Shown here piece by piece: positions 1 through 6,792 of a stretch of 6,792 nt of DNA (its first letter is position 1; the number at the start of each line of letters is the position of its first letter). A program made the translations under genes and the position numbers. Where the stretch lies: positions 1-6,792 of the forward strand of contig CAMLOB010000211.1 of NCBI GenBank assembly GCA_946481475.1. Reading direction: 5' to 3'. The notes under the pieces are model-generated. The model made no database searches, had not been told where the DNA came from, and was given only the letters and a program-made list of their open reading frames with translations. The DNA comes from an uncultured Chlorobiota bacterium (GTDB lineage: Bacteria > Bacteroidota > Kapaibacteriia > OLB7).

Positions 1-47
1 TTTTCACAGGAAAACAGCGGAACAACCGCTACGGAAGAACAAGGATC
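1..47 (+). promoter_or_regulatory. Leader and weak ribosome binding site of the TPR gene
   Basis: This short stretch precedes the ATG at 48. An AAGGA at 41-45 is a plausible Shine-Dalgarno sequence but lies only two bases from the start, closer than usual. A perfect 5-bp hairpin (AGCGG at 16-20 with CCGCT at 26-30, loop AACAA) lies just upstream. It is too short and lacks the T-run needed to call it a terminator. The frame of the TPR gene is open through this stretch to the window edge, so a start upstream cannot be excluded. No promoter is recognisable. Confidence 0.35.
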
Positions 48-752
48 ATGGCAGACAAGCCACTGAAAATAGAGGGGCCGGAACGTATTGAACGGCATCA
101 TGATCAGGATGAAACGCTTATCCGAGGTGGAAACCTCAAGCTTCTCGGGATCATTGGTGCCGTTATTCTTGTGGCGGCGGGAGGATGGTTCTTTTTCAAC
201 CGTCAGGCACAGGCCAGTGAGGCCGAAGCAAGCATTGCCCTTGGGCGGATTACTTCCTATATGAATCGGGGAGACTATGAGAAGGCGATCCAGGGGGATC
301 AGGCCCTTCTTATCAACAACCGTCCTATAATGGGCCTGGTCGCCATCGTCGACGAATACGGCTCGACCAATGCCGGAAAGCGGGCTGCCCTGATGTTGGG
401 GAACGCCTATATGCTGACCGAGAAGCCTGCCGAAGCGGCCGAAGCGTTCCGAACCGCTGCGGAATCGGGGGATGAACTGACGCGGGCGGCTGCTCTGGCC
501 GGGATTGCGTCGGTTGCCGAAGCCGAAGGAAAATATGAGGAAGCGGCTGCCGGATACGACGAGGCGGCCGCTGCACTTACATCCGATATCTCACGTCCGA
601 TCTACCTTTTTGCTGCTGCAAAGAACTATGAAAAGGCCTCGAAGCAGGAGACTGCTATCGAACGGTATCGTGAGATTGCCATGCAGTATCCCATGTCCGA
701 ACAGAATAACATCGCCCGGCTTGCGCTGGCGCGTCACGGCGTGGAGATATAA
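48..752 (+). CDS. Membrane-anchored tetratricopeptide repeat protein, YfgM/CpoB-like
   Basis: The 234-residue product has a charged, probably cytoplasmic N-terminus (residues 1-28). One hydrophobic membrane segment follows (about 32-50, ending in WFFF), and the rest is an Ala/Glu-rich helical domain that should lie in the periplasm. TPR-like helix pairs are visible at about 109-139 (LGNAYMLTEKPAEAAEAF), 143-176 (EGKYEEAAAGYDEAAA) and 183-216 (NYEKASKQETAIERYREIA, then a YP turn). A GDYEKAI stretch at 75-81 may be a degenerate repeat. The segment VDEYGSTNAGKRAALMLGNA (101-120) matches what I recall of Bacteroidota TPR proteins annotated as YfgM-like or tol-pal-like. In other bacteria such single-pass TPR proteins act as scaffolds near the Sec translocon or the envelope machinery. 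The partner here is unknown. The ATG at 48 is chosen because the downstream N-terminus is charged and precedes the membrane segment normally. The stop is TAA at 750-752. The family call is by pattern memory, not a search. Confidence 0.82.
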   Translation: MADKPLKIEGPERIERHHDQDETLIRGGNLKLLGIIGAVILVAAGGWFFFNRQAQASEAEASIALGRITSYMNRGDYEKAIQGDQALLINNRPIMGLVAIVDEYGSTNAGKRAALMLGNAYMLTEKPAEAAEAFRTAAESGDELTRAAALAGIASVAEAEGKYEEAAAGYDEAAAALTSDISRPIYLFAAAKNYEKASKQETAIERYREIAMQYPMSEQNNIARLALARHGVEI

Positions 753-932
753 GTCTGATGATTGATAGCAATAAGTGAGTATTCATCCATAATCAGGAAC
801 ACTCAGAGGATTTCAATGACATTTGAGACCCCTTCCCCGTCGCCGACCAGCGGCGGCTCTCTACATATCGAAGAATTGTCTCGTAAGAACATACATCTTC
901 AATTATCCGGTTTTCTTATTTCAGGAGGAACC
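753..932. other. Intergenic gap between the TPR gene and the giant surface-protein gene
   Basis: This stretch probably holds the promoter and 5' leader of the giant gene, but I see no promoter I would defend. A 7-bp stem with one T-G pair (839-845 with 851-857, loop ACCAG) is present without a following T-run, so it is weak as a terminator. A six-codon reading frame starts at ATG 758 and stops at TGA 776-778. From 762 onward the frame of the downstream gene is open, with a second in-frame ATG at 816 preceded by AGAGGA at 805-810. Codons here (TTA, CTA, ATA, TCA) are unlike those of the gene body, which argues for non-coding leader. Confidence 0.6.
923..928 (+). promoter_or_regulatory. Strong ribosome binding site deciding the ATG at 933
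   Basis: AGGAGG lies four bases before the ATG at 933, an almost ideal complement to the 3' end of 16S rRNA. Together with the typical signal peptide that begins exactly at this ATG, it favours 933 over the in-frame ATG at 816. The latter has only a weaker AGAGGA and would bury the signal peptide behind 39 residues. Confidence 0.8.
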
Positions 933-1001
933 ATGCGACGTTTCTTGAAGGCATTGCTCCTGCTTGTGATGTCCGCTGTGGTCGGCCAAAGCGCTTTGGC
1001 G
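933..1001 (+). other. Signal peptide of the giant protein (residues 1-23)
   Basis: The N-terminus shows the three classical parts: a basic n-region (MRRFLK), a hydrophobic core (ALLLLVMSAVVG) and an AxA cleavage site (A21-L22-A23). The mature protein would start at Q24. There is no lipobox cysteine, so signal peptidase I processing is expected, not lipoprotein anchoring. Confidence 0.88.
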
Positions 1002-4000
1002 CAGCCGATTGCACAGATTGCCGGGCGTCTCGGCCAAACGGAGTATCGCGTCTTAACCAAAGACACGCTTTATCAGGTTGCCGGCGACTACCATGTCTCC
1101 GGTCTTCTGATTATCGAGCCTGGAACTACGGTCGAGTTCCTGCCGGATGGTCGTCTCATCGACTCGGTCGGTGGCAAGATCATCGCGGACGGCGAACTTG
1201 ATGCGATCTGGGATCGTAACACAGCAGCGGTCGGCTCATACACGAACCGCTACTGCGATCTGGACTATGTCCGTGATCACGTAAACATTTCGGGCCGTCC
1301 CGAGTTTACGGCACAAGGTGGACCGAACGGTTCGCCGAACTGGGTGAACTATGCTTCACACCTTCTTTTCTACTATGCAAACCACTTGCAAGGGTGTGCT
1401 ACTGATCCGAACCGTCGTTTGACTCAGTACACGCGGGACGTGCGGCGTGCGCCGATCATCTTCCGCGGACGCCCGATTAATCAGAACTCCGAGGAATGGG
1501 GTCACATCGTGATCCTTCCGGGTGCCGACACGGCCGTCTTCCGGAACGTTCAGTTCGTGAACTTCCGCAAGGATACCGGCGTTGTCCGCAACCAGCAGTT
1601 CTATAATCCGCAGGCGGCTCAGGGATACGACAACCAGCAGATCGTTTCGGCCGACATCCTCAACAAGCAGATGCGCAGGCTGACGTCGGGCGGCGGCGGT
1701 GCGATCACCACCTTCTCGTCGAAGACCTGGATTCTGAACAGCCGTTTCGACAGTAACATGGCCCGTTATCACGGCGGTGCGTTGCAGTTGCTGCAGTCGC
1801 CGTGGGATGCCAACGTGGCGGATCCGGGAGCACGCTCGTTCTTCCCGCACGATCCGTCGATCGGTGCAGCTCACGACTCGAATACCTATCCGGCCGGTGA
1901 TCTGAATGCCTATCTGGACGGTATCGACGTTTACGGCAGCTTTATCTCGACCCCCTTCGGGTCGATTCCGACCATGCGGGTAACAACGCCGAACAGCGGC
2001 CCGGTGCAGTATCGTATGCTGTACGACGACGGTCGTCAGGCCGCGAACATGGGGCGTATTCGTCGCGTCTATTTCCGTGACAACCGGGCGATGGTGATCA
2101 ACGCCATCCGGGACGTCAACGGATACCGGGATGATCCCAGTACGGTGGTGCCGGTGATCAACGACGGCTTTGTCGGGGGGATCGCAAAGAACGAGGCGTT
2201 CGGCGGTGCTCTCTATATCTCGGGGCGTCGTTATGATACGATCTACTTCGGCAACGGTCTGGCTCTGTCGCTGATGACCGGAGGACTGGTCTCCGACCCG
2301 ACCGATACGCTGGTTTTCGAGCGTAACTACGCTGCGAACTTCCAGGCCGACTCGACGGGTGGCGCCAAGGGTGGTGCTATCTACGTAGGAGACAGCACGG
2401 CTCTTGACTTCGGGCTTTCCCGTTTCAAAGACAACTTTACGGCGACGCCGCAGGTGCCGAGAACCGACTGGTATCGTCGCTCGCATATGTCACAGGGTGG
2501 CGGTATCTATATGTCGAAAATCTCGCCTTACCTGAGGCTGAGAGACAACGTCACCTTTATCAACAACCGTTCGGGTCAGGGTGGCGCCATCTTTGTCGAA
2601 GCGGTCGTCAACCCCTTCGGCAAGAACATTGCCATCTACGATCCGTTCCTCTCGCCGGAGATTCTCGGCAGGGACGAAATCAACTTTATCAACAACAAGG
2701 CGGAATATGACGGTGGAGCGATCTACACCATGCGGAATATGGTGGTGCAGGGTCAGTTCATCACGACGTTCGACTCGCTGTCCGGTGCCGTGGTCGACCG
2801 TCGTATTCTCTTCGACAGCAACGCTGCCGGTCTGGCCGGTGGTGCTATTGTCGTCGATAACCAGACGCATCACTCGCTGATGCTGGAGAGCAACGCCCGG
2901 GTGCTGAATACGCTGTTCAGCAACAACTCGGCCGGTGACTCCACGCGGGTTGACGACACACGCCTGATCAAGTATTACGATCCGCTGGCCAACCCGGCCA
3001 ATCCGACGAACCCGTACAGCGTGGCAACGCTTGCCGACCGGTATCAGTTGCCGCTGTCGCTTCGCAGCGAGATTCTGGGTGGTGGTGCGATCTACTCGCG
3101 GTACGGCAACACGAACCTGTTCCGTGCGGTCGAGTTCCTGAGCAACTGGACGATCGACGGTAACGGTGGTGCAATCGCGATGATTACGCCGGTCGAGGCG
3201 AATCGCTACTTCCTGGCCGACGGTGATGCAGCCTATGCATACTCGTCGAGTTTCCCGGGAGGGAGCGTCCTGCCGTTCGACGACGGACCCGAGCCGTCGG
3301 ATATGCGCTATATGACCCGCTTCCTGCTGAACAAGGCAGTGAAGGGAGGGGCACCGTTCCGTCAGCATCCGCGTGACACGACGACGATCGTGGAGAATAC
3401 GCTGGATGATCCGTATCGTAATGGAACCGGTCTGGGTGGAGCGATCTATCTGAATGATCGTCTGCAGCCGGTCGGTGGTGCTCCCGGTTTCCCGCGGGAA
3501 GATTCGGTGATTCTGCACCGTGTCCGTATTCAGGGTGACACGGCATATTCGGGTGCAGCGGTCTATTCCGATAACTTCGATCTGAAAGTGGTCTTCTCCC
3601 GTTCGTTGATTGCCAACAACGTGGCGGTCTCGAACGAGGGACGGAACATCGACACGTTTGCAAACTGGCAGACCTCACCGGCAGCTTCGCGCACGGCCGG
3701 CGCCATTCTCTATGGCGAGATTCAGGGGCCGATGCCGCTGGTGGACTACCATACCGGTGCAAACTCGATTTATGACAACGATGCCCGCTATCTGGTCCGC
3801 ATCGCCGATGCTCCTCCGGGAACGCCCGGATTGGGTGCAAGTGGTGCCGATACGCTCCGGGGCAACTTCTGGGGCGAGGTGCAGGCACCGGTTACGACCA
3901 TTCTTCCGACCGGTACGCAGCAGGAAACGTTCTTCATTCAAGGAGACAGTTGCTGGTTGCCGTTGAAAAATGTGGGTGGAACACAGGCGGTCAACGAACA

Positions 4001-6792
4001 GGGACCGTTTGAGTCGAAGCACGTCTACAACTACCGGCCGGTGCCGTATGGTATGATCCCCGATACGCTGTTGCTTGAGGGACGTATCTACGACATCTAT
4101 GACAAGGGCCTTGATATTCGTGCGGTCGATTACTCCGGTCCGCGGATGGCGCCGATCGAAGACTTCGCAGTCGGCATTCCGCCGGTGCTTCGTCAGTATG
4201 CCGCCGGAAGCGTCTATGAAGGGAAGGTCGTTCGTCGTCTGACGCGCGATCCCTTCAAGGCCGAGGTTGATACGACCTACGCGAAGCTGATGCGGGAGTT
4301 CGTGGGGGATCATCCGATCGGGTATCCGCTCTTTCTCGAGTCGCAGGCCGACTATCGTGGCGATGCGAATACCGATAACAACGATCCGTACTCGCTGAAC
4401 CACACGGTGATGCTGGTCATCAACGCAGAGACTGGCGAGTTTATCCGCTCGAACCTGAAGCAATATCAGGAAGGAGATGCGCGCTTCTGGTCACGTGTCG
4501 AATTCGTACCGGATTCGATCAACCGGAATGTGTTGGGTCGTCGTGCTACCGAGCGTCGCGCGGCCTTCTCGATCGGTGAACTGTATCGTCTGACGCCTTC
4601 CTACTATCTGGAGCAGGGCTTCACGCTTGAGGAAGCACGTTTCATGGCGGCTCGTTATGAGGATTCGGTTGCTCTGGACGGACGTCGCTATGGCGAACTC
4701 CCGGCCAATCTGGGTGGTCCGACCTTCGGGTACGTGAATCGTCCGAGCCTTCCGACGCCGCCGAACCCGCCGTTTGTGAACGTATACGCAGGTGAGCGGT
4801 ATCATGCGTTGCCGGTGAAGACCGGGGATCGTATCTGGGTAATCTCCAGAACGGTTCTGTGGAACAGCGACAGCAGCCGTACCTGGGTGGAGAATATGGC
4901 CCGATTTACGGGAATGGAGTTCCGTATCGACGTCGACAACAGCGTTCTGGCTCCGTTCCTGCGTGGACAGATCGACTCGCTGCAGGCAAAGACGCCGGCA
5001 GAGCTGCGGAATACCCGCTTCCTCTGGGAGGATCGCGTCTACGAGAGCGACCCGACCGGTCGTATCGAGTCGTCGATTCTGGACGTGACGGCAAACGAGG
5101 TGAACGGATTCTATGATCCGCGTTCGCTCTTCTTCCCGGATCGCTACACGGGTCTGCGCTATGAGTGGACGCCGCTGATCGAGACTCCGGGCTTCACGCC
5201 GTCGCCGAGCACGAATCCGGCAGCAATCCGTCTGGCATCGTGGCTGAAGGCCGATACGGTCTATCCGGCCAATGTGGACCAGGATGCAATCGACCGCGAC
5301 ACGGCACACAAGTGGGGCTTCATTCGCTTCTGGGGTAATCCGCACAATCCGGATGTTGTACCGGGTGGTGAACTCCTGGAGGTGAAGGTCTCGAACTATC
5401 CGCCGGATCAACGGACGATCGACAGCCTGAAGGGGCTGGTCGGAGCCGACACTGTGGCCGATTACATCTTCCTGTATCCGCCGTACTTCAACTGCCAGGT
5501 CTACGATCCGGCGAATGCACGGTACCTGCAGCAGGATACGGTCAATATCAGCTCGGCAAGCACAGCCACCTATCGTCTGCGCATCTTTGTGCAGGACTCG
5601 ATTCCGGTTGAGCTTAACAGTGTGCCGGGATGCCAGGATCCGGGACTGAATCTGGTAATTGCCCAGTGGACCGACAAGCTCCGGTTCAATTACGATGTAA
5701 ACACCGACGACGAGGTGGAGGATCGTGCTGCCGAAGCAGAGCTGTGGGACTTCCGTTACGGACGGACCACCTACGGCTTTGTCTTCACGCAGGGGAATAC
5801 GGGAACAACCGATGACGTAACCGAGGTTCGTCCGGTCTGGCTTGCCGACCAGTATCTGCGCGATGTCAACCAGGGTCTGGATAACGGCGCAACGCTGCTT
5901 CAGACCGGTAATCTGGTGGTCCGGATCGATTCGACGGAGGCTGATGGCCTGCTGAAGAATCCGGCCCAGCTGAACAACGTGTATAACCTGGATTCTGTCT
6001 ATACGGTTATTGTGAACGACGGACATACCGGAAACAACAAGTTCGACTACCGCGTGCTGGTCAACGCACAGCCGAGGCTGCTGCCGAATGCCAGCGGACA
6101 GTATGTGCTGCCGAACGCCAAGGAGGACTTCGATTATAACCGTACGATGCTTGACCTGAGCCGTGCGATCACATCAGAGGATCGCAACTTCGGCCAGCGT
6201 CGTCTCTATCAGCTTGTCTATCGTGACGATGCGTTGAACGGTGCTGATATTCAGGATGGGGCGGTTGTCAAGGATACCACCGCAACGAGCACGGCAACGG
6301 TTGCCAAGGTTCGCAAGGACACGTGCTATCTCGAAGCCGGAATCCTGGATGCACCGAAGACAACACCGAGCTGGCTCAAGATCAATCCGATCTCGGGTAT
6401 CCTCTATGGTACGCCGGGTCTGAACGACGCACCGCGCACCGATTCGGTGACGGTGATCGTGACCGACGAGTACGGACTGAGCGATGTTCGGGTCTACAGA
6501 ATTACTGTCGATTCGACGCAGCATCCGCCGGATCTGCGCGGCTTGCCGCCGATCCGTTGTGCAATCGTCGGACAGCAGTACAAGGACTCGCTCTGCGTAA
6601 GCGATCGCGACTTCGGACGTCTGGCCGCACCGGATACGGTGACGCTGACGGCGACCGGAAGCGTACCGGGTCAGACTCCGATCACGCTGGATGTCAGCCC
6701 GTCGACCTGGAACGGACCGTTTAATCCGGATACCTGTCTGCCGATCAGCATCGAGACGACCGCTATCCCGAGTGCATTTGCGGGACAGAAGA
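933..6792 (+). CDS. Giant secreted beta-helix protein with Pmp-like GGAI/FxxN repeats and C-terminal cadherin-like domains (3' end outside window)
   Basis: An unbroken frame of 1,953 codons runs off the right edge; the protein is over 210 kDa by rough estimate and its C-terminus is unseen. Residues 1-23 form a signal peptide. Residues about 40-90 begin a right-handed beta-helix (VSGLLIIEPGTTVEFLPDG, then GGKIIADGEL). From about 255 to 925 there are some twelve GGAI-type turns, five of them a few residues after an FxxN, as in chlamydial Pmp repeats. The helix seems to close at NFWG (978-981), a motif common at the end of such solenoids. Residues about 1000-1780 match nothing I know. Residues about 1787-1861 form a putative-Ig/cadherin-like domain, and a second begins near C1876. 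No enzyme active site is evident. The likely role is as an adhesin or other surface structural protein, by analogy with Pmp and other beta-helix proteins. Export by Sec is supported; type IX secretion is only an inference because the sorting domain would lie beyond the edge. Confidence 0.88.
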   Translation, partial: MRRFLKALLLLVMSAVVGQSALAQPIAQIAGRLGQTEYRVLTKDTLYQVAGDYHVSGLLIIEPGTTVEFLPDGRLIDSVGGKIIADGELDAIWDRNTAAVGSYTNRYCDLDYVRDHVNISGRPEFTAQGGPNGSPNWVNYASHLLFYYANHLQGCATDPNRRLTQYTRDVRRAPIIFRGRPINQNSEEWGHIVILPGADTAVFRNVQFVNFRKDTGVVRNQQFYNPQAAQGYDNQQIVSADILNKQMRRLTSGGGGAITTFSSKTWILNSRFDSNMARYHGGALQLLQSPWDANVADPGARSFFPHDPSIGAAHDSNTYPAGDLNAYLDGIDVYGSFISTPFGSIPTMRVTTPNSGPVQYRMLYDDGRQAANMGRIRRVYFRDNRAMVINAIRDVNGYRDDPSTVVPVINDGFVGGIAKNEAFGGALYISGRRYDTIYFGNGLALSLMTGGLVSDPTDTLVFERNYAANFQADSTGGAKGGAIYVGDSTALDFGLSRFKDNFTATPQVPRTDWYRRSHMSQGGGIYMSKISPYLRLRDNVTFINNRSGQGGAIFVEAVVNPFGKNIAIYDPFLSPEILGRDEINFINNKAEYDGGAIYTMRNMVVQGQFITTFDSLSGAVVDRRILFDSNAAGLAGGAIVVDNQTHHSLMLESNARVLNTLFSNNSAGDSTRVDDTRLIKYYDPLANPANPTNPYSVATLADRYQLPLSLRSEILGGGAIYSRYGNTNLFRAVEFLSNWTIDGNGGAIAMITPVEANRYFLADGDAAYAYSSSFPGGSVLPFDDGPEPSDMRYMTRFLLNKAVKGGAPFRQHPRDTTTIVENTLDDPYRNGTGLGGAIYLNDRLQPVGGAPGFPREDSVILHRVRIQGDTAYSGAAVYSDNFDLKVVFSRSLIANNVAVSNEGRNIDTFANWQTSPAASRTAGAILYGEIQGPMPLVDYHTGANSIYDNDARYLVRIADAPPGTPGLGASGADTLRGNFWGEVQAPVTTILPTGTQQETFFIQGDSCWLPLKNVGGTQAVNEQGPFESKHVYNYRPVPYGMIPDTLLLEGRIYDIYDKGLDIRAVDYSGPRMAPIEDFAVGIPPVLRQYAAGSVYEGKVVRRLTRDPFKAEVDTTYAKLMREFVGDHPIGYPLFLESQADYRGDANTDNNDPYSLNHTVMLVINAETGEFIRSNLKQYQEGDARFWSRVEFVPDSINRNVLGRRATERRAAFSIGELYRLTPSYYLEQGFTLEEARFMAARYEDSVALDGRRYGELPANLGGPTFGYVNRPSLPTPPNPPFVNVYAGERYHALPVKTGDRIWVISRTVLWNSDSSRTWVENMARFTGMEFRIDVDNSVLAPFLRGQIDSLQAKTPAELRNTRFLWEDRVYESDPTGRIESSILDVTANEVNGFYDPRSLFFPDRYTGLRYEWTPLIETPGFTPSPSTNPAAIRLASWLKADTVYPANVDQDAIDRDTAHKWGFIRFWGNPHNPDVVPGGELLEVKVSNYPPDQRTIDSLKGLVGADTVADYIFLYPPYFNCQVYDPANARYLQQDTVNISSASTATYRLRIFVQDSIPVELNSVPGCQDPGLNLVIAQWTDKLRFNYDVNTDDEVEDRAAEAELWDFRYGRTTYGFVFTQGNTGTTDDVTEVRPVWLADQYLRDVNQGLDNGATLLQTGNLVVRIDSTEADGLLKNPAQLNNVYNLDSVYTVIVNDGHTGNNKFDYRVLVNAQPRLLPNASGQYVLPNAKEDFDYNRTMLDLSRAITSEDRNFGQRRLYQLVYRDDALNGADIQDGAVVKDTTATSTATVAKVRKDTCYLEAGILDAPKTTPSWLKINPISGILYGTPGLNDAPRTDSVTVIVTDEYGLSDVRVYRITVDSTQHPPDLRGLPPIRCAIVGQQYKDSLCVSDRDFGRLAAPDTVTLTATGSVPGQTPITLDVSPSTWNGPFNPDTCLPISIETTAIPSAFAGQK
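1695..3710 (+). repeat. Coding region of the Pmp-like GGAI/FxxN beta-helix repeats
   Basis: GGA(I/L) or GGGI turns occur at residues 255, 281, 424, 480, 522, 550, 594, 636, 717, 745 and 835, with degenerate copies at 874 (GAAV) and 923 (GAI). Many are followed by Y, F or V and a short strand (GGAIYV, GGAIFV, GGAIYT, GGAIVV, GGAIYL). FxxN motifs lie 4-6 residues before GGAI in five clear cases: FDSN 272, FINN 542, FINN 585, FDSN 627 and FLSN 735. This order is the pattern of chlamydial polymorphic membrane protein repeats, where each pair marks a coil of the beta-helix. Spacing is irregular, with insertions between coils, notably between 284 and 424 and between 639 and 717. The repeats are conserved as protein motifs and not as DNA copies. 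Confidence 0.8.
3951..6290 (+). other. Unrecognised central block of the giant protein (residues about 1007-1786)
   Basis: After the beta-helix the protein changes character. GGAI turns vanish and the sequence becomes rich in Asp, Arg, Tyr, Pro and Thr, with many short D-T-V/L strands. Stretches such as LLLEGRIYDIYDKGLDIRAV (from 1046) and VMLVINAETGEFIRSNL look like beta-sandwich strands. The segment TPSYYLEQGFTLEEARFMAA is probably helical. Cysteines are few. No catalytic motif or known domain signature was recognised. It could be a series of divergent Ig-like modules or a lineage-specific domain; the sequence alone does not decide. Confidence 0.5.
6291..6515 (+). other. Putative-Ig / dystroglycan-type cadherin-like domain (He_PIG/CADG-like), residues about 1787-1861
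   Basis: The segment holds the hallmark order of this family: P-S-W-L (1812-1815), then INPISGILYGTPG (1817-1829), a short loop, and VTVIVTDEYGLSD (1839-1851) ending in a final strand YRITV. The 'P-x-W-L ... tG.l.GtP ... V.VtD..G' pattern is well known for putative-Ig domains in bacterial surface proteins, often in tandem near the C-terminus and acting as spacers or calcium- or carbohydrate-related binding modules. A further copy seems to start downstream (IVGQQYKDSLCVSDRDFG from about 1878), matching the first strands of the same fold. It is cut by the window edge. Confidence 0.78.

Noticed and set aside
1..66. Tail of an upstream gene ending at TGA 64-66, overlapping the TPR gene start
   Set aside because: The frame is open from base 1 to that stop, but 21 codons are too few to tell from chance, and nothing recognisable is encoded.
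758..778. Six-codon leader peptide (ATG 758 to TGA 776-778)
   Set aside because: It has no ribosome binding site of its own, no regulatory codon run and no adjacent attenuator structure.
762..793. TTGATA ... CATAAT as a sigma-70-type promoter for the giant gene
   Set aside because: The spacing is 20 bases, outside the usual 16-18, and the probable host lineage may use a different promoter consensus. The match is what chance would give in AT-richer sequence.
839..857. Hairpin in the gap as a rho-independent terminator for the TPR gene
   Set aside because: The stem is 7 bp with one wobble pair and is followed by CTCTACATATCG, with no T-run. It also lies about 90 bases past the stop codon.
1356..3518. 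Two adjacent long open frames on the minus strand (1356-2486 and 2490-3518)
   Set aside because: They are in the same antisense register over the beta-helix repeats, separated by a single in-register stop at 2490-2492. Their products are low-complexity, Arg/Val/Asp-rich mirrors of the repeats and not a split gene.
3675..4463. 262-codon open frame on the minus strand
   Set aside because: It is a register-matched shadow of the giant gene across the beta-helix end and the start of the central block; no independent support.
4491..6026. 511-codon open frame on the minus strand
   Set aside because: It is exactly in codon register with the plus-strand giant gene and exists because that gene avoids TTA, CTA and TCA. 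Its product is rich in Arg, Ile and Val with no domain pattern and no membrane or signal segment. The plus strand has clear protein motifs here.
1..6792. Mobile elements, CRISPR array, tRNA or rRNA genes
   Set aside because: No transposase or integrase reading frame, spaced direct repeats, tRNA cloverleaf or conserved rRNA segment was seen; almost all of the window is taken up by two coding sequences.

Overview
The window looks like part of a chromosome of a Gram-negative, free-living bacterium of the Bacteroidota / Ignavibacteriota / Kapabacteria kind. The basis is indirect. The first protein resembles the single-pass tetratricopeptide proteins common in Bacteroidota-type genomes. The second is a giant exported beta-helix protein with cadherin-like domains, an architecture typical of secreted and surface proteins there. 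The DNA is moderately GC-rich, and the large gene strongly prefers CTG, CCG and ACG codons. No marker gene is present, so the taxonomic call is an inference.

Layout: bases 1-47 are leader sequence for the first gene. Bases 48-752 (+) encode a 234-residue membrane-anchored tetratricopeptide (TPR) protein. Bases 753-932 are a 180-base gap with a small GC-rich hairpin and a strong ribosome binding site at its end. From 933 to the right edge (+) runs one uninterrupted reading frame of at least 1,953 codons. It begins with a signal peptide and has no stop inside the window. Everything on the minus strand appears to be a shadow of this gene.

The giant protein reads in four blocks. First is a signal peptide (residues 1-23). 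Second is a right-handed beta-helix (about 40-985) carrying many GGAI/GGAIY and FxxN motifs, the signature of chlamydial polymorphic membrane protein (Pmp) repeats, and closing with an NFWG motif. Third is a block of about 750 residues that I do not recognise. Fourth is at least one cadherin-like putative-Ig (He_PIG/CADG) domain, with a second beginning before the edge. It is probably displayed on or released from the cell surface. If the host is of the suspected kind, a type IX secretion sorting domain would be expected at the unseen C-terminus. The TPR gene is co-directional but separated by 180 bases, and nothing ties the two functionally.
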